A DNA stretch of 64,000 nucleotides, taken from Weissella koreensis KCTC 3621 (lineage in GTDB: Bacteria > Bacillota > Bacilli > Lactobacillales > Lactobacillaceae). Position 1 is the stretch's first letter. Each line of letters opens with the position of its first letter. Location: positions 1 to 64,000 of the forward strand of contig NZ_AKGG01000005.1 in the NCBI RefSeq assembly GCF_000277645.1. The letters are read 5' to 3'. The position numbers and the translations under genes were made by a program. A model generated the notes under the pieces. It worked only from the letters and a program-made list of their open reading frames with translations, was not told the origin of the DNA and did not search any database. Shown piece by piece: positions 63,147-64,000 of the stretch.

Positions 63147-64000
63147 ATGCAAAAAATAATTGTGATTGCTGGACCCACGGCAGTCGGAAAAACAGATTTA
63201 TCACTTCAACTGGCTAAAAAATTTGATGGGGAGATTATTTCTGGTGATTCGATGCAAATTTATCGACACCTTGATATAGGGACGGCTAAGGCTACAAAAG
63301 CTGAACAGGATCAAGTCCCCCATCACTTGATTGATCTATTAGAACCAACTGAAAATTTTTCAGTGGCTCAGTTTGTAAGGAAGGCGCAAGAGAATATTCA
63401 TGAAATAGCAAGCCGAGGTAAAATTCCTATTATTGTAGGTGGGACTGGTTTTTATCTCCAAGCATTATTAGGGGATCGTCCTTTGGCACCAGTCGATGAT
63501 GTTCAAATCGAACCGGATTTTATTACAGCTTGGGAGCAACAAGTTGCGCAATTTGGTGAAAATCCATTACGTGAAGCTTTGGCCAAGGTTGATTTAGTGA
63601 GTGCAGAGCGTATTTTACCAGGTCAAATTCGGCGTATGATTCGAGCCTTAGCGATTAGTCAAACAAAGGGACAACCATTTTCTAGCTTACAGCCGCAACC
63701 TAAAAGGCAATATGATGCTTATATCATTGGCTTAGATACTGATCGTCAAGTTTTGTATGATCGAATTAATCAGCGCGTTGATCACATGTTAACTTTAGGC
63801 TTAATGGATGAAGTTGCTATGGTTTCTGAATTACCAGATGCAGCGACGGCTAAAAAAGCAATTGGGTATAAGGAATTATTCCCTGTTTTGGATCAGTCTG
63901 AAACATTAGAACAAGGTGTGGCGGAGTTAAAACAAGCCTCAAGGCGTTATGCAAAAAGGCAATTAACGTGGTTTAGGAATCAATTTAATGATATTAATTG
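63147..64000 (+). CDS. miaA: tRNA dimethylallyltransferase, partial (runs off the window)
   Basis: The first 284 codons of a tRNA A37 isopentenyltransferase; the 3' end lies beyond the window. The P-loop is IAGPTAVGKTDLS at the N-terminus. IISGDSMQIYRHLDIGTAKA, VPHHLIDLLEP and VGGTGFYLQALL are diagnostic motifs, and IRRMIRAL and TAKKAIGYKELFPVL follow. It adds a dimethylallyl group next to the anticodon of tRNAs reading U-starting codons. The ribosome-binding site is GAAAGGAAAC. Confidence 0.96.
   Translation, partial: MQKIIVIAGPTAVGKTDLSLQLAKKFDGEIISGDSMQIYRHLDIGTAKATKAEQDQVPHHLIDLLEPTENFSVAQFVRKAQENIHEIASRGKIPIIVGGTGFYLQALLGDRPLAPVDDVQIEPDFITAWEQQVAQFGENPLREALAKVDLVSAERILPGQIRRMIRALAISQTKGQPFSSLQPQPKRQYDAYIIGLDTDRQVLYDRINQRVDHMLTLGLMDEVAMVSELPDAATAKKAIGYKELFPVLDQSETLEQGVAELKQASRRYAKRQLTWFRNQFNDIN

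Overview
The window is a 64 kb chromosomal stretch of a low-GC Firmicute of the order Lactobacillales. The best fit is the heterofermentative Leuconostoc/Weissella branch. The support is the xylose-isomerase/xylulokinase gene set, CcpA-type cre sites, a D-Ala ligase with Phe at the D-Ala-D-Lac specificity position, and the core gene order rapZ-yvcK-whiA-clpP, radA-yacL-gltX, pheST and greA-PBP. The genus is an inference from gene content and was not tested by a search. No prophage, insertion sequence, CRISPR array or rRNA was seen.

Layout. 0-17.8 kb is a sugar-catabolism region. It holds a hexuronate operon (GPH transporter, tagaturonate epimerase UxaE, uronate isomerase UxaC), an isoprimeverose operon (xylP transporter, xylQ alpha-xylosidase, AraC-type regulator), a MATE exporter, a sugar/H+ symporter, the ROK repressor XylR on the minus strand, and xylA-xylB. 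cre sites precede the two GPH-led operons, the symporter and xylA. Candidate XylR operators sit upstream of the symporter and of xylA. A decayed transporter tail lies just before xylA.

18-34.6 kb is mostly housekeeping: a SigH/ComX-like sigma factor, two hypotheticals, uvrA, a 39-residue basic protein, a KimA-like permease, a DUF2785 protein, ddl, mntH-usp behind a long structured leader, rapZ-yvcK-whiA, clpP and several small proteins. 34.7-37.9 kb is an AT-rich accessory segment that begins at tRNA-Gln(CTG). It carries an orphan membrane protein, a divergent ArsR/CadD metal-resistance pair and two tiny membrane proteins.

38-64 kb returns to core functions: an acetyltransferase, rpmF with a possible self-masking leader, clpL under both CIRCE and CtsR sites, dut-radA-yacL-gltX, a T-box-controlled pheST, mltG, a YfhO-family protein, greA, a class B PBP, 5-formyl-THF cyclo-ligase, yqgQ, glcK with two cre sites, a secreted LysM-NlpC/P60 protein carrying four EF-hand-like repeats, a Nudix hydrolase, a cysteine-less rhodanese, a DUF3042 protein and the start of miaA.

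The least explained items are the EF-hand-repeat cell-wall hydrolase, the multi-helix leader of mntH-usp, the rpmF leader and the small-protein cluster near 37.5 kb.
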